Source: Planctomycetota bacterium
Lineage (GTDB): Bacteria; Planctomycetota; Phycisphaerae; Phycisphaerales; Phycisphaeraceae
DNA length: 64,000 nt
Assembly (NCBI GenBank): GCA_021413865.1
Contig: JAIOPN010000005.1
Coordinates: forward strand, 1 to 64,000
Direction of reading: 5' to 3'
The number at the start of each line of letters is the position of its first letter. The first letter of the stretch is position 1. Of this stretch, positions 50,435 to 59,608 are shown one piece after another. The notes below the pieces were generated by a model. That model saw nothing but the letters and a program-made list of their open reading frames with translations. It was not told the DNA's origin and did not search any database. Made by a program: the position numbers and the translations under genes.

Positions 50435-51256
50435 GTGTCAGCCTTGCACACAACCTCCCCGATCCACGAGCGACGCCCGCGCCGCCCGCAGCCCATCAAG
50501 GCCGCCGCGTCGGCCCTGTTGGCCATGCTGATCGTCCTGTGCGCCAGCGGGTGCCAGACGCAGTACCACGACTACGCCGCCTTCGTGAAAGAGCCCCGGC
50601 CGCTGGTGACCTCGACCGAATACCGCATGGCGCCGCCCGACGTGGTGCTGATCGCCTCCAAGCGCGTGCGTGAGATCAACGGGCACGAGGAGCAGATCCG
50701 CTCCGACGGCAGGATGACGCTGCCGCTGCTGGGCTCGGTCTATGTAGCGGGCAAGACGCCCGAGCAGTTGGCGGCGGAGCTCGAGAAGATGGCCCGTGAT
50801 TATTACGACGACGCCGACGTGAGCGTGCGCGTCACCGGCTACAACAGCAAACGCCTCTTTATCTTCGGGCAGGTCGCGCTCCCGGGCCCCTACCCCTACG
50901 ACGGGGCCAACACCGTGCTGGGCACGCTCGCGCGGGCGCAGCCGACGCCGCTGGCGGACCCGCAGCGCATCCTCGTCCTGCGCCCCAACACCAAGGGTGA
51001 ACTGGTGCGCCGCATGACCATCGACCTCAACCAGATGATCCGCGAGGGCGATCTCGCGCTGAATGTTGTGCTCGAGGAGGGTGACATCATCTACATCCCG
51101 CCCAACCCGCTGGCGGCCGTCGGCATGGCGTTCCAGCAGGTGCTTCTGCCGATCCAGCCCGCGGCCTCCACCGTGCGCGGCCCGGCGAGCATCTACGACA
51201 CCGGCAGCGGCTCGGCCGTGTACGGCGGGAACTCATCGCAAAAGGGCGTCCACTAA
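50435..51256 (+). CDS. Polysaccharide export lipoprotein (Wza/GumB-like)
   Basis: A 273-residue outer-membrane export lipoprotein. It has a signal peptide with lipobox CASGC (Cys40), followed by the Poly_export domain (about 62-150, YRMAPPDVVLIAS...IRSDGRMTLPLLGSVYVAGKTPEQL, then VSVRVTGYNSKRLFIFGQVALPGPYPY) and an SLBB-like region (about 150-230, EEGDIIYIPPNPLA). Wza-type proteins form the outer-membrane channel for polymer. The start is a GTG at 50435, with AAAGGAG 7 bp upstream, just 12 bp after the sugar transferase stop. The C-terminal tail is Ser/Gly-rich rather than an amphipathic helix. Confidence 0.92.
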   Translation: MSALHTTSPIHERRPRRPQPIKAAASALLAMLIVLCASGCQTQYHDYAAFVKEPRPLVTSTEYRMAPPDVVLIASKRVREINGHEEQIRSDGRMTLPLLGSVYVAGKTPEQLAAELEKMARDYYDDADVSVRVTGYNSKRLFIFGQVALPGPYPYDGANTVLGTLARAQPTPLADPQRILVLRPNTKGELVRRMTIDLNQMIREGDLALNVVLEEGDIIYIPPNPLAAVGMAFQQVLLPIQPAASTVRGPASIYDTGSGSAVYGGNSSQKGVH

Positions 51257-51293
51257 CCACGATCACAGGCACCGCCCACGCGAGACATCGAAT

Positions 51294-52964
51294 ATGTGCA
51301 CCGAGACCAACCACCACAACAACATCCGCGAGGCGTTCGCGGTGCTGCTCCGCTACCGCTGGCGGTTCGCCCTGCCGGCGTTCCTGGCGATGGCGGGCGT
51401 GCTGATCGTCTCGCTGCTCCTGCCCCGCAAGTACCAGGCGGAGGCGATCTTCGAGCGCCGCACCGACCTGGTCCTCTCCGAGATGAACAGCAAGGGCGCG
51501 CCGCAGCTCCAGAGCCCGCGCGGCTCGATCACGCAGGAGCTCACCGGCGAGACCGCCGTCGAGCAGCTCGTCAAACAGCTCAGGGCCGAGCACATCGAGG
51601 GCAAGGCCCCCCGCCTCATCGACCAGACGGTCAACGACCTGCGCCACGACCTGCCCAAGAGCGTCATGGTGCGCTACGACGTGTCGAACAACGAGTTGGA
51701 CCGCGCCACGGTGAGCTACGTCTCGACCGATCCCGAGATGGCCCGGCTGATCGTCAACAAGCTCGTCGAGAACTACATCCTGCGGGCACGTTCCGTGATG
51801 GAGAAGCGGCTGGCACAGTCCGCCACGTTCTTCGAAGACGAGGTCGTGCGGGAGCGCAAGCAGATCGAGGAGCTGGAGAACAAGCTCCTGAAGTTCGAGA
51901 TCGCCCACTCCGAGCTTCTGCCCGACAGCGCGACGAGCCTGCAGGCCACGCTGACGGAATCGCAGAACCGGCTCAGCGCGGAGGACCAGGCGCTCAAGGC
52001 CGCGGTGCTGAACGAAGAATCGCTCCGCAAGTCGCTGGAGCAGACGCCCAAGGTCACGCCGATGATCGTCAAGGGGCCCAACCCCGAGCTGACACGGCTG
52101 GATACCGAGCTCCGCAAGGCGGAGGCATCGCTCACCGAGGCGGTGACGGTGCTGAAGATGAAGGAGAGGCACCCCGACCTGGTGGCGATGCGTCAGCGGA
52201 TCAAGTCCCTCAAAGCCGAGATCACCCACGCCGAGCCGGAGGTCGTGCTGCAGCGTCACCTGTCGGAGAACCCCCACTATGCGGAGCTGCAGACAGCGCT
52301 GCTGCACGCCGCGTCGGAGCGGGAGGCGCTCGAGGCCCAGGTCACCGCGACGCGCAAGCGTGCCGATGAGTTGAACGCGCAGGCCGCCGGCCTGTTCCCC
52401 GTCCGCAGCGATTACCGCCGTATCACCCGCGAGGTGGACCAGCACCAGCGCCAACTGGCCTTCTGGGAGGACAACCTGCGGCGCGTCCGGCTCGCTGTCA
52501 CCGCCGAGAACGGCAACCGCGGCATCCAGCTCGATTTCATCAAGCCCTGCCCCGTGCTGGACCGGCCGGTGTCGCCGAACCTCTCGCAGGTGCTCCTGGC
52601 CGCGGTCGGCATCGGGCTGCTGTCCGGCATCGCCTCCGTCTTCTTCGCCCACCGCGCCGACGAGACCTTCACCAGCGGCGAGGAACTGGCCAAGGCGTTC
52701 CAGGTCCCGCTCATGGGCTCGGTCAGCGAGATCATCTCCGCCCACCAGCGGCGGCTGCGTTCTATAAGGAACTTCGTGCTCTACCCGCTCAACGCCGCCG
52801 CCATGCTCGCCGTGCTGGCGATCCTGTCGGGCGTCCTTTACATGGAGCTGGAGCACCCCTCGCGGCAGGGCAAGACCGCAGCCGGTTCACCTCAACCCCT
52901 TAACAACGGCCAGGCCATGAACACCGTCAGCGGGACGGCGATGGCGGCGAAACCTCAGGACTAA
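51294..52964 (+). CDS. Wzz/GumC-like chain-length determinant protein
   Basis: A 556-residue inner-membrane protein of the Wzz/GumC class. It has an N-terminal membrane helix (about 25-42, PAFLAMAGVLIVSLLLPRK), a large periplasmic coiled-coil region (about 130-370), a helix pair (about 420-445 and 490-510) and a Thr/Ala-rich end. The Wzz entry motif RKYQAEAIFERR follows the first helix. It sets polymer length and contacts the tyrosine kinase and Wza, and lacks the fused kinase of Wzc, which is supplied by 53849. The frame is open from 51063; ATG 51294 is the sensible start, since the upstream part is a shadow of the export gene. The next gene starts 3 bp after its stop. Confidence 0.9.
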   Translation: MCTETNHHNNIREAFAVLLRYRWRFALPAFLAMAGVLIVSLLLPRKYQAEAIFERRTDLVLSEMNSKGAPQLQSPRGSITQELTGETAVEQLVKQLRAEHIEGKAPRLIDQTVNDLRHDLPKSVMVRYDVSNNELDRATVSYVSTDPEMARLIVNKLVENYILRARSVMEKRLAQSATFFEDEVVRERKQIEELENKLLKFEIAHSELLPDSATSLQATLTESQNRLSAEDQALKAAVLNEESLRKSLEQTPKVTPMIVKGPNPELTRLDTELRKAEASLTEAVTVLKMKERHPDLVAMRQRIKSLKAEITHAEPEVVLQRHLSENPHYAELQTALLHAASEREALEAQVTATRKRADELNAQAAGLFPVRSDYRRITREVDQHQRQLAFWEDNLRRVRLAVTAENGNRGIQLDFIKPCPVLDRPVSPNLSQVLLAAVGIGLLSGIASVFFAHRADETFTSGEELAKAFQVPLMGSVSEIISAHQRRLRSIRNFVLYPLNAAAMLAVLAILSGVLYMELEHPSRQGKTAAGSPQPLNNGQAMNTVSGTAMAAKPQD

Positions 52965-52967
52965 AAC

Positions 52968-53849
52968 ATGTACCTGGATTTCTACAACCTGAACATGGCG
53001 CCCTTCGAGACGACGCCCGACCCTCGCTTCTTCTACGCCAGCGAGCAGCACAAGGAAGCCCTCGCCGCGATCGAGTACACGATCCGCATGCGCAAGGGCT
53101 ACGTCCTGATCACCGGGGACATCGGCTCGGGCAAGACCACGGTCGGCCGGACCATGTGCGAGCGTTGCACCGACTCGGCGCACATCATCCCGATCCTGCA
53201 CGGCCACGGCGACCCCTGCGAGATGCTCCGCCAGATCCTCCGCTCCATGAGCGTCAGGTTCCGCTCCACCGACGGGCATGCACGCCTGATCGAGCGGCTG
53301 CACGAGCGGCTCTTCGCCTACCTCACGGACAACCGGCCCGTCGTCTTCTTCGTCGACGAGGCGCAGACGCTCTCCGACGCCGCGCTGGAAGAACTCCGGC
53401 TGCTGAGCAACCTCGACACCGCGACGCAGAAGCTCGTCCAGATCATCCTCGTCGGCCAGCCGGAGCTGCGCATGCGTCTCCGCGCCCGCCACTTCGACGC
53501 CCTGCGCCAGCGGATCGTCATGGCCAAGCAGCTCCTGCCGATGAGCCCGCAGGACACCCGCAGCTACATCGAGCACCGCATCCGCGCGGCGAGCGTGAAT
53601 CCCGATGCCGTCGGCGTCGTGTTCGACGAATCGGCGATGTGCGAGATGCACAACTTCAGCGGCGGCACCCCGCGCATGATCAACTTCGCGGCGGACAACT
53701 GCCTGCTCATGGGCTCCGTCCGACAGGTCAGGAAGATCGACGCCGCCATCGTGCGCCGCGTGGTCGCCGACATGCTCCCGACGTTCGACGAGACCCCGAT
53801 CATCACGATCCGCGACGCATTACACTTCAGCCCGGCGGGGAAACACTGA
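52968..53849 (+). CDS. ExeA/XrtA-associated-type AAA ATPase
   Basis: A 293-residue P-loop ATPase of the ExeA/GspA-like AAA family. The N-terminus MYLDFYNLNMAPFETTPDP is the family start; Walker A is GDIGSGKTT (50-58), Walker B VVFFVDEAQTLSD (125-137), and the sensor region KLVQIILVGQPELRMRLR is conserved. In exosortase-type exopolysaccharide clusters this protein sits beside the kinase; its exact role is unknown. Here it lies between the Wzz-like and kinase genes. The last base of its stop (TGA, 53847-53849) is the first base of the kinase ATG, showing coupling. Confidence 0.9.
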   Translation: MYLDFYNLNMAPFETTPDPRFFYASEQHKEALAAIEYTIRMRKGYVLITGDIGSGKTTVGRTMCERCTDSAHIIPILHGHGDPCEMLRQILRSMSVRFRSTDGHARLIERLHERLFAYLTDNRPVVFFVDEAQTLSDAALEELRLLSNLDTATQKLVQIILVGQPELRMRLRARHFDALRQRIVMAKQLLPMSPQDTRSYIEHRIRAASVNPDAVGVVFDESAMCEMHNFSGGTPRMINFAADNCLLMGSVRQVRKIDAAIVRRVVADMLPTFDETPIITIRDALHFSPAGKH

Positions 53850-54730
53850 TGGGTTACATCTTCGATGCCATGAATAGTTCGGACGCCGGCCGCGGGGGCG
53901 CCAAGCCCCCCGCCGCGTCGTCCACCCAGAACCCGCAGGAGCCACGGGGTTTTTCCCCGCTCCTGCCGGAGTCCGGCCCGATCCGCATCAACCCCGGTCC
54001 GCTCAGCGAAGAGCAGAAGTCGGTGATCGACGATCGCGTTGTCGCCCTGCGCGACCCGTCGAGCATCATGGCCGAGGAGTATCGCTCGATCCGCACCGGC
54101 ATCCTCGCCCGCTGGCAGCAGAAACGCCGGCTGGTGCACACCATCACCAGCGCCACGCCCCAGGAGGGCAAGACGATCACCAGCGTGAACCTCGGGTTCA
54201 CGTTCGCCGAGCTGCGAGGCCGGCGCTCCATCGTGATCGAGGCCGACCTCCGGTTGCCGCAGTTCTCCCGCCTGCTTTCGCTGCCCGAGTCGCCGGGCCT
54301 GGTCGGCGTGCTGGACGAGACGTCCGACCTCAACGACGCGATCCGCACTGTCGAGGGCAGCCGGTTGCACATCCTCCCCGCCGGCACCCGTGCGGGGAAC
54401 CAGGCGGTGGAGCTCTTGGGCGGCAGCACGATGACGACGCTGCTGCGCCGCCTGCGCGAGAATTACGACCACGTGATCATCGACACCCCGCCGGTCATCG
54501 AGCTGGCCGACGCCGGGATCATCGGCGGGCAGAGCGACGACGTGTTCCTGATCGCACGCCTGCAGAGGACGCCCAGGCCGCTCATCGAGCAGGCGATCCG
54601 GACGCTCGCCAGCTACAACGCGCCGGTCGCGGGCATCATCGCCACCGACCAGCAGCGCGGCATCGGGCATTACTACTACTACCGCTACGGGTATCGCTAC
54701 GGCAACCGCTACACCGCGGCCGCCGCGTAA
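53849..54730 (+). CDS. Bacterial tyrosine kinase (CpsD/CapB/Wzc-C-like)
   Basis: A 293-residue BY-kinase. It has Walker A TPQEGKTI (103-110), Walker A' SIVIEADLRLP (127-137) and Walker B VIIDTPPV (209-216), with a Tyr-rich C-terminus, GHYYYYRYGYRYGNRYTAAAA, that is the autophosphorylation cluster. It phosphorylates itself and controls polymer length with the Wzz-like protein. The first 75 residues (MGYIFDAMNSS, then a Pro-rich stretch) are of the planctomycete exopolysaccharide kinase kind. The frame is open upstream to 53156 in the shadow of the ATPase gene; the ATG at 53849 is correct because it overlaps the ATPase stop by one base. Confidence 0.92.
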   Translation: MGYIFDAMNSSDAGRGGAKPPAASSTQNPQEPRGFSPLLPESGPIRINPGPLSEEQKSVIDDRVVALRDPSSIMAEEYRSIRTGILARWQQKRRLVHTITSATPQEGKTITSVNLGFTFAELRGRRSIVIEADLRLPQFSRLLSLPESPGLVGVLDETSDLNDAIRTVEGSRLHILPAGTRAGNQAVELLGGSTMTTLLRRLRENYDHVIIDTPPVIELADAGIIGGQSDDVFLIARLQRTPRPLIEQAIRTLASYNAPVAGIIATDQQRGIGHYYYYRYGYRYGNRYTAAAA

Positions 54731-54756
54731 AGACAAAGACACAAGGAGTCCACGCC

Positions 54757-54852
54757 ATGATCCACAAGTTTGAAAAGACCGGTCCACCACCCAAGGGTGG
54801 GCGGCACGGCAACGGGGCGGATGGGGAGAACTTCCGCAGCCACGTGAGGTAA
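54757..54852 (+). CDS. Predicted 31-residue small protein in the exopolysaccharide operon
   Basis: A 31-codon frame (ATG 54757, TAA 54850-54852) encoding a polar, basic peptide beginning MIHKFEKTGPPPKGGRHGNG and ending SHVR. An AAGGAG ribosome-binding site lies 8 bp upstream (54743-54748), better than that of most genes here. It is 26 bp after the kinase stop and 17 bp before the glycosyltransferase start. No hydrophobic segment exists. It could be a real small protein or a leader whose translation affects the next gene. No similarity is known to me. Confidence 0.5.
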   Translation: MIHKFEKTGPPPKGGRHGNGADGENFRSHVR

Positions 54853-54869
54853 GAGGCGTTCGCGGTTCG

Positions 54870-56075
54870 ATGAGTGTCCCTTTAGTTTCCGGGGCGGAGG
54901 GGGTCGCGGTGCTGTTCAACGAGGGTCGAAGGAGTCCGCGGGGTGTTGCAAAGCCCTCGCTGCTGCTGCTGAGCCACTGCATGCCCAGTGCCGTGGGCGA
55001 CACGCGGCGGGCCAGGGCGTGGCAGTTGCTCAGGCTGGCCGCGCGGTCACACCGTGTATCGCTGGTCTGCGCGGCCGACGGCGCGGTGCGTCTCGATCAG
55101 TGGCGTGCGGTCCACGGCTTTACCGACCACGTCATCCTGGAAACGCCCGGCGCGATGCGGTCGTGGGGTAACGGCTCACGACGCGCCGCCGTGCATCACA
55201 CCCCGACACAATGGCTCTGGCGCCAGTCATTCGACACCGTCATGGTGACGAACCCGTTGCTCTGGGACATCGCCGCGGCGGTGGATGCCCGGCTCCGGGT
55301 GTGCGACCTGGACCGCCCCCCTGCTTCCCATGAGAACCATCGCGGCGACTTGGCCGGTGCGCTGAGCGGGTGGTCGCGCCGCAACCGGGACCATTACCAC
55401 GCCCTGATGGCACGACGCGTTGCGGAGGAAGCGGACATCGTGACGCTCTCCGATCCTGCTTACGCCCTCCTGCATTCAGGGGCAAGACACAAGGCCGTCC
55501 TCCTGCCGCACGGCATCGACGCCGACTATTTCGTGCCCGACGAGCGCACGCCCTCGCACGCCGACCACCACCGCCCGCAACTGGTCGTCCACGCCGACTG
55601 GTCGCAATCGACGAACCGGCGGCGGATCGAGGACATGTACCGCCGCGTCTGGCCGGCGATCCGGCGTGCCGTGCCCGACGCACAGTTGACATTGACCCAG
55701 CCGACCGCGGCAACGCCCGACGCCCTGCTTGCGCTGCGTCGGGCCTCCGTGGTGGTGTCGCCCGATCCCGATCCCTCACACGCCCGTTGGCCGATCCTCC
55801 AGGCGATGGCGATGCGCCGCGCGGTCGTCGCGCCGCAGGAGGTCGCCCGCTCGCTGGGCGTGCGCCACGGGGAGCACCTGTTCGCCCCCTCCCGCGACAC
55901 CGAGTGGGCGGATCAGTGCATCCACTCCCTGCGTGACGCCTCGGTGCGCCTGCGTCTGGCGAACTCCGGCCGTGACTTTGTCGAGCGGTACTGCATGCTT
56001 GACCGGGTCGGATCGGAATTGTGCTCCGCCCTCCTCGGCGGCGCAGCCACGGATAGGCTCCGCCTCGCGGCGTGA
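54870..56075 (+). CDS. Glycosyltransferase family 1/4-like
   Basis: A 401-residue protein of GT-B type. The N-terminal part has SLLLLSHCMPSAVGDTRRARAWQLLRLAARSHRVSLVC, like the donor-side start of exopolysaccharide GTs. The middle has VLLPHGIDADYFVPDE (the hinge to the C-terminal domain), and the C-terminal part has ILQAMAMRRAVVAPQEVARSLGVRHGEHLF. It resembles the glycosyltransferases found in exosortase-linked exopolysaccharide loci (TIGR03087-like). In such clusters they add sugars to the lipid-linked repeat unit in the cytoplasm. The ATG at 54870 has no strong ribosome-binding site. Donor and acceptor are unknown. Confidence 0.85.
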   Translation: MSVPLVSGAEGVAVLFNEGRRSPRGVAKPSLLLLSHCMPSAVGDTRRARAWQLLRLAARSHRVSLVCAADGAVRLDQWRAVHGFTDHVILETPGAMRSWGNGSRRAAVHHTPTQWLWRQSFDTVMVTNPLLWDIAAAVDARLRVCDLDRPPASHENHRGDLAGALSGWSRRNRDHYHALMARRVAEEADIVTLSDPAYALLHSGARHKAVLLPHGIDADYFVPDERTPSHADHHRPQLVVHADWSQSTNRRRIEDMYRRVWPAIRRAVPDAQLTLTQPTAATPDALLALRRASVVVSPDPDPSHARWPILQAMAMRRAVVAPQEVARSLGVRHGEHLFAPSRDTEWADQCIHSLRDASVRLRLANSGRDFVERYCMLDRVGSELCSALLGGAATDRLRLAA

Positions 56076-56126
56076 GAGTCCACCCGATTCGTTGCGACGG
56101 GCACGGCCGCTGCCTACGATGCCCTC

Positions 56127-58142
56127 ATGCCTCCATCCCCCCGTTTCCGGTCGCAGAAGGCGCGTGAGCGGGTCGTCGCCCTTCTCATGGTGCTTCTCTT
56201 TTGTGCCTGCGTGGGTGCCGCCTACGCGTGGACGCAGATCAGCGGGCGGGCGCTCGCCATCCCCGAGTTGGGATCCAACCCCGAACAGATCGACGGGCTA
56301 GCGTTGAAAATCCCATCGACGTGGCGCGCCGACGCCAAGCCGCCGGACGACGATAAAATCGAGCATGTCCGCACGTACTCGGACCCGAATGCCAAGGGGC
56401 CGCGTCTGGAGGTCACCACCGTGATGCGGCCGGTGCCCTCGCTCCCCGTATCGGCGATGGAGCCGGTGATCCACGCCGCGCTGGGCGGCGAGCCGCGAAG
56501 GCAGATCAGCCAGATGAGGCCGATGACGCCCTTCCGAGCCGGCGCACTGGTCGGCACGACGTACGGGCAGCTCATCGCCACCACCACCAACGAGGTGCGG
56601 TATCACCTGTGGGCCGCGCTGACCCGGGACGGGCGGCGGTACTGGGTCCTCCACCTGATCAGCACCATGCCGGCGCCCAACGCGCGCCAGGAGCGGCTCG
56701 TGGTGCTGGACAAGGTATTCCGCGACATCTGCAACTCGGCGTCCAGCGCCACGGGTACCGCTGCCACCCCCGACGACTACACGCGTCTGGGGTTGAGCAT
56801 CGCGGACCGGAACGTGGTGCTGCCGCCCAACATGGAGGCCTCTGTGTCGTGGGACGACCCCGGCACGATCGCGATATCGCCGATCGACGGCCCGGGCGAC
56901 GTCGAACTGTACCGGGCCAGGGGCACAATCGACGCAGGCGTGGATGAGCCGCGTCACGTGCTCTCGCCCGATGCGCTCTTGATGCAGTGGTTTGTCTCCG
57001 TGATGGGCCGCACTCCGGACCCGACCGAGCTGCGGCAGCGCGACGTGAACGGGCACCGTGCCTGGGTGGTGACGCTCAAGCCCGAGGAGGAAGAGGACGG
57101 CCCGTCGCTCGCCCTGCTGCGGCAGGTCTGGTACGTCAGGACAACCCCCGGCCACGCCCTTTTGCTGGAAGTCGTCACACAGTCGCCGCGCTTGCGTGCC
57201 GCCGGCGCGCGAGCCGCGGCTTTGGCCGGGACATTCATCACCGCGATGGGCGCACCGCCGGCAAGCGCCACCCAGCCCACCGCGACGGCGCCCGCGGCAA
57301 CGCAGCCGGCCGTCCCGGGTGCCGCCCTGCTCGCCGCGGTCGAGCAGGGCGCGAAACTCGCCAAAAGCCTGCGCGACCTCGCGGCGGAAAACGGCTCCGG
57401 CTGGACCTATAAGGTCTGGGAGCAGCAGGACCGTGCGATCGGGCTCACCATCGAGCGCCGGTGGCGGGACGAAACCGCCGGCTCCAACCCGTTGCGCGGC
57501 GAGACGCGCGAGGTTCAAGCCATGGAGCGTGGCCGCACCCAGGCCCGCTGGATCGCAAGCCCTGATTTCTCGACCTTCACCATGCAGACCCTCCAGGCGG
57601 TCAACGCGGGCGGCATCACCGTGCCCCGGGCCGAGCAGGTCGAGTTGCAACGCGACCGCATCGTTGCCTCCCAGCGCGTGAGGGGGAAAATGACCGAGAC
57701 GTGGTCCTCCAGCGTACCGCCGGCGTACCTGCCCCCCCTGCCCATGGCTGGAGAGTATTGGCCGCTCCGGTCGATGAAGGATTGGCTCGCGACCCCGACG
57801 CTGATCTGGATTTCCCGTGGTGTTGACCTCCCCCAGCTCTGCCTGATCGAGCCCTCGGCACCGCCCTCCCCGGGTCTTGACGCCCAGGAGTCGGTCGCGG
57901 GGGGAACAACGGCGGGCGTGAGCTTCTCGGTCAGGCCGCTGGCGAGCCTGGATGGAGACCAATTTCTGCTCGACGACCACGGCAGGGTTCTGACGGAGAA
58001 CCGAACCCTCTCGCACCTGGCGATCAGCGGCCCCGTGCGGCTGGTGCTCAGGCGGGTGGAACGCGACGAACTGGTGCAACGCTTCCCGCGCATGGGCCCC
58101 GAGCTGGATGCGTGGGAAGGCAAGAAAGATGAGAAGCCATGA
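56127..58142 (+). CDS. Membrane-anchored protein of unknown function in the exopolysaccharide operon
   Basis: A 671-residue protein with one N-terminal signal/anchor helix (about residues 16-35, VVALLMVLLFCACVGAAYAW) and a large exported part. That part contains repeated beta-rich segments (LALKIPSTWRAD near 58; YRARGTIDAG near 255) and an Ala/Thr/Pro linker near residue 380. No family is recognised. Its last codon overlaps the start of the next gene by 4 bp (ATGA), so the two exported proteins are coexpressed. The start at 56127 is chosen because the anchor follows directly. Its position ties it to polymer export or assembly, but the function is unknown. Confidence 0.75.
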   Translation: MPPSPRFRSQKARERVVALLMVLLFCACVGAAYAWTQISGRALAIPELGSNPEQIDGLALKIPSTWRADAKPPDDDKIEHVRTYSDPNAKGPRLEVTTVMRPVPSLPVSAMEPVIHAALGGEPRRQISQMRPMTPFRAGALVGTTYGQLIATTTNEVRYHLWAALTRDGRRYWVLHLISTMPAPNARQERLVVLDKVFRDICNSASSATGTAATPDDYTRLGLSIADRNVVLPPNMEASVSWDDPGTIAISPIDGPGDVELYRARGTIDAGVDEPRHVLSPDALLMQWFVSVMGRTPDPTELRQRDVNGHRAWVVTLKPEEEEDGPSLALLRQVWYVRTTPGHALLLEVVTQSPRLRAAGARAAALAGTFITAMGAPPASATQPTATAPAATQPAVPGAALLAAVEQGAKLAKSLRDLAAENGSGWTYKVWEQQDRAIGLTIERRWRDETAGSNPLRGETREVQAMERGRTQARWIASPDFSTFTMQTLQAVNAGGITVPRAEQVELQRDRIVASQRVRGKMTETWSSSVPPAYLPPLPMAGEYWPLRSMKDWLATPTLIWISRGVDLPQLCLIEPSAPPSPGLDAQESVAGGTTAGVSFSVRPLASLDGDQFLLDDHGRVLTENRTLSHLAISGPVRLVLRRVERDELVQRFPRMGPELDAWEGKKDEKP

Positions 58143-59590
58143 ACGTTCGACAACGACTGTATGCGATATCGACCGCCCTGCTCCTGACGGCCTTGATCCC
58201 GCCATCGCTGACGGCCCCCGCAGCGGCCGCAGAGGCACCCAAGACGCCGCCCGCCGCGGCCACCCCTTCAACCCTCGCTGCTGAGCGGTGGCGCGAGCAC
58301 TCATACGGCCTATCGCTGTTGCCCCCGCTGGGCTCCCACCTCTTCGAGATCAGCGCCGACCAGGCCGTGCTGCGCATCGTCGGCAGCGCGGGCGGCGGGG
58401 AATACTCCATCAAGGTGTTCATCAAGAAGCGCAAGCCCGCGCACTTCATCCGCGGCAGTATCCCCGGCCGTGTCCAACAGACCGGCAACGGGGACACCAC
58501 CGAGACCGGCGAGGCGGACCCGAAAAACCTTCTCACCCTCGACCAGATCGTCCAGACGGCGATCCAACAGGTCGCCGACTCACAGCCCACCGCGGTGCTG
58601 CTCGATCAGAAACCGCTCAAGCCCAAGACGGCGCCGGCGTCGGTGGTCTATTTCAAGCTCAAGAACATGAAGCAGCAGCCGTGGGTCCTGGGCCAGGCGT
58701 TCATGCAGATGACGCCGCTGGCGACGGTGATGCTGCAACTGGACGTGGACGAGGCGCAGTACGCGCAGGCCAGGCCGATCTTTGAAGCCGTCTGTTCCAG
58801 CATCGAGGTGCAAAACCCCAAGGAGCTCGAGGAGCAGCGCGTCGCCCAGGTCGCCCGTGGCGCGGAGTGGCGCAAAGGCCTGGGCACGACAACGCTCCAC
58901 GCCGCCCTGGTCCCCGAGCAGTGGTTCCGGATCACCGAGGGCGATCACGACAAGGGCTACATGTGCGTCACGCAGAAGAGCGACAAGCAGGGGGAACTCA
59001 CGGGCATCCGCATCGACGTGCAGACGCACATCGAGATGGGTCAGCAGGTCGTGGACAGCCTCGCCAATTTCTTCCAGGCGGACAACGGGGAGAGCGAGAT
59101 ATGGTCGATCCGCACGACGCTGCGGCCGCTCATCTCCAAGCCGGCGGGCGGGGCCGCGGGCAAGCAAAATGACCCCGACGCGACCACTTGGGCCGAGACG
59201 GGGGTCCGTGACAAGCTGAAGATCACCGTCACGCACGAGGGGCCGACTGAAAAGAAAGACTCCCATTGGGAGGTCCCGCCCAACAGCTATGTGTCACAGG
59301 CGGAACTCTGGATGTTCGATGCGCTGCTCCCGCACAAGAAGCCGACCGAGATGGGCTTCTACGCCTACACCCCGAACGCCGGCCGGGTCTCGTTCCGCAC
59401 CGAGCGCGTGGTGGTGCAGAGTGACGGGACGGTCCTGGTGTACTCACGCCCGATCCTGGAGCAGCCCGAGCAGGTCTCGTACTTCAAGGCGACCGGCGGA
59501 CTGATCAAACGCATGCTGCCCAGCGGTCAGGTCGTATTCCCCGCGACACGGCAGGAACTCGCGGCGCGATGGTCGCTGAAGCCGAGGTAG
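58139..59590 (+). CDS. Exported protein of unknown function following 56127
   Basis: A 483-residue exported protein with a signal peptide (LYAISTALLLTALIPPSLTAPAA). The mature part has two beta-rich blocks, RWREHSYGLSLLPPLGSHLFEI and EAVCSSIEVQNPKELEEQ, that resemble the PsbP-like domains of small exported proteins, but this is only a pattern likeness. The second half has SQAELWMFDALL and GFYAYTPNAGRVSFRTERVV. It starts at the ATGA overlap with 56127, so the pair is translationally coupled. No function is assigned. Confidence 0.75.
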   Translation: MNVRQRLYAISTALLLTALIPPSLTAPAAAAEAPKTPPAAATPSTLAAERWREHSYGLSLLPPLGSHLFEISADQAVLRIVGSAGGGEYSIKVFIKKRKPAHFIRGSIPGRVQQTGNGDTTETGEADPKNLLTLDQIVQTAIQQVADSQPTAVLLDQKPLKPKTAPASVVYFKLKNMKQQPWVLGQAFMQMTPLATVMLQLDVDEAQYAQARPIFEAVCSSIEVQNPKELEEQRVAQVARGAEWRKGLGTTTLHAALVPEQWFRITEGDHDKGYMCVTQKSDKQGELTGIRIDVQTHIEMGQQVVDSLANFFQADNGESEIWSIRTTLRPLISKPAGGAAGKQNDPDATTWAETGVRDKLKITVTHEGPTEKKDSHWEVPPNSYVSQAELWMFDALLPHKKPTEMGFYAYTPNAGRVSFRTERVVVQSDGTVLVYSRPILEQPEQVSYFKATGGLIKRMLPSGQVVFPATRQELAARWSLKPR

Positions 59591-59608
59591 AAGCAGCCGC
59601 GCAAATCT

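Noticed and set aside
51063-51293. N-terminal extension of the Wzz-like gene
   Set aside because: It runs inside the polysaccharide export gene in another frame. The membrane helix and family start fit the ATG at 51294.
53156-53848. N-terminal extension of the tyrosine kinase
   Set aside because: It is a frame shadow of the AAA ATPase gene, Arg/Pro/His-rich. The one-base stop/start overlap at 53849 gives the real start.
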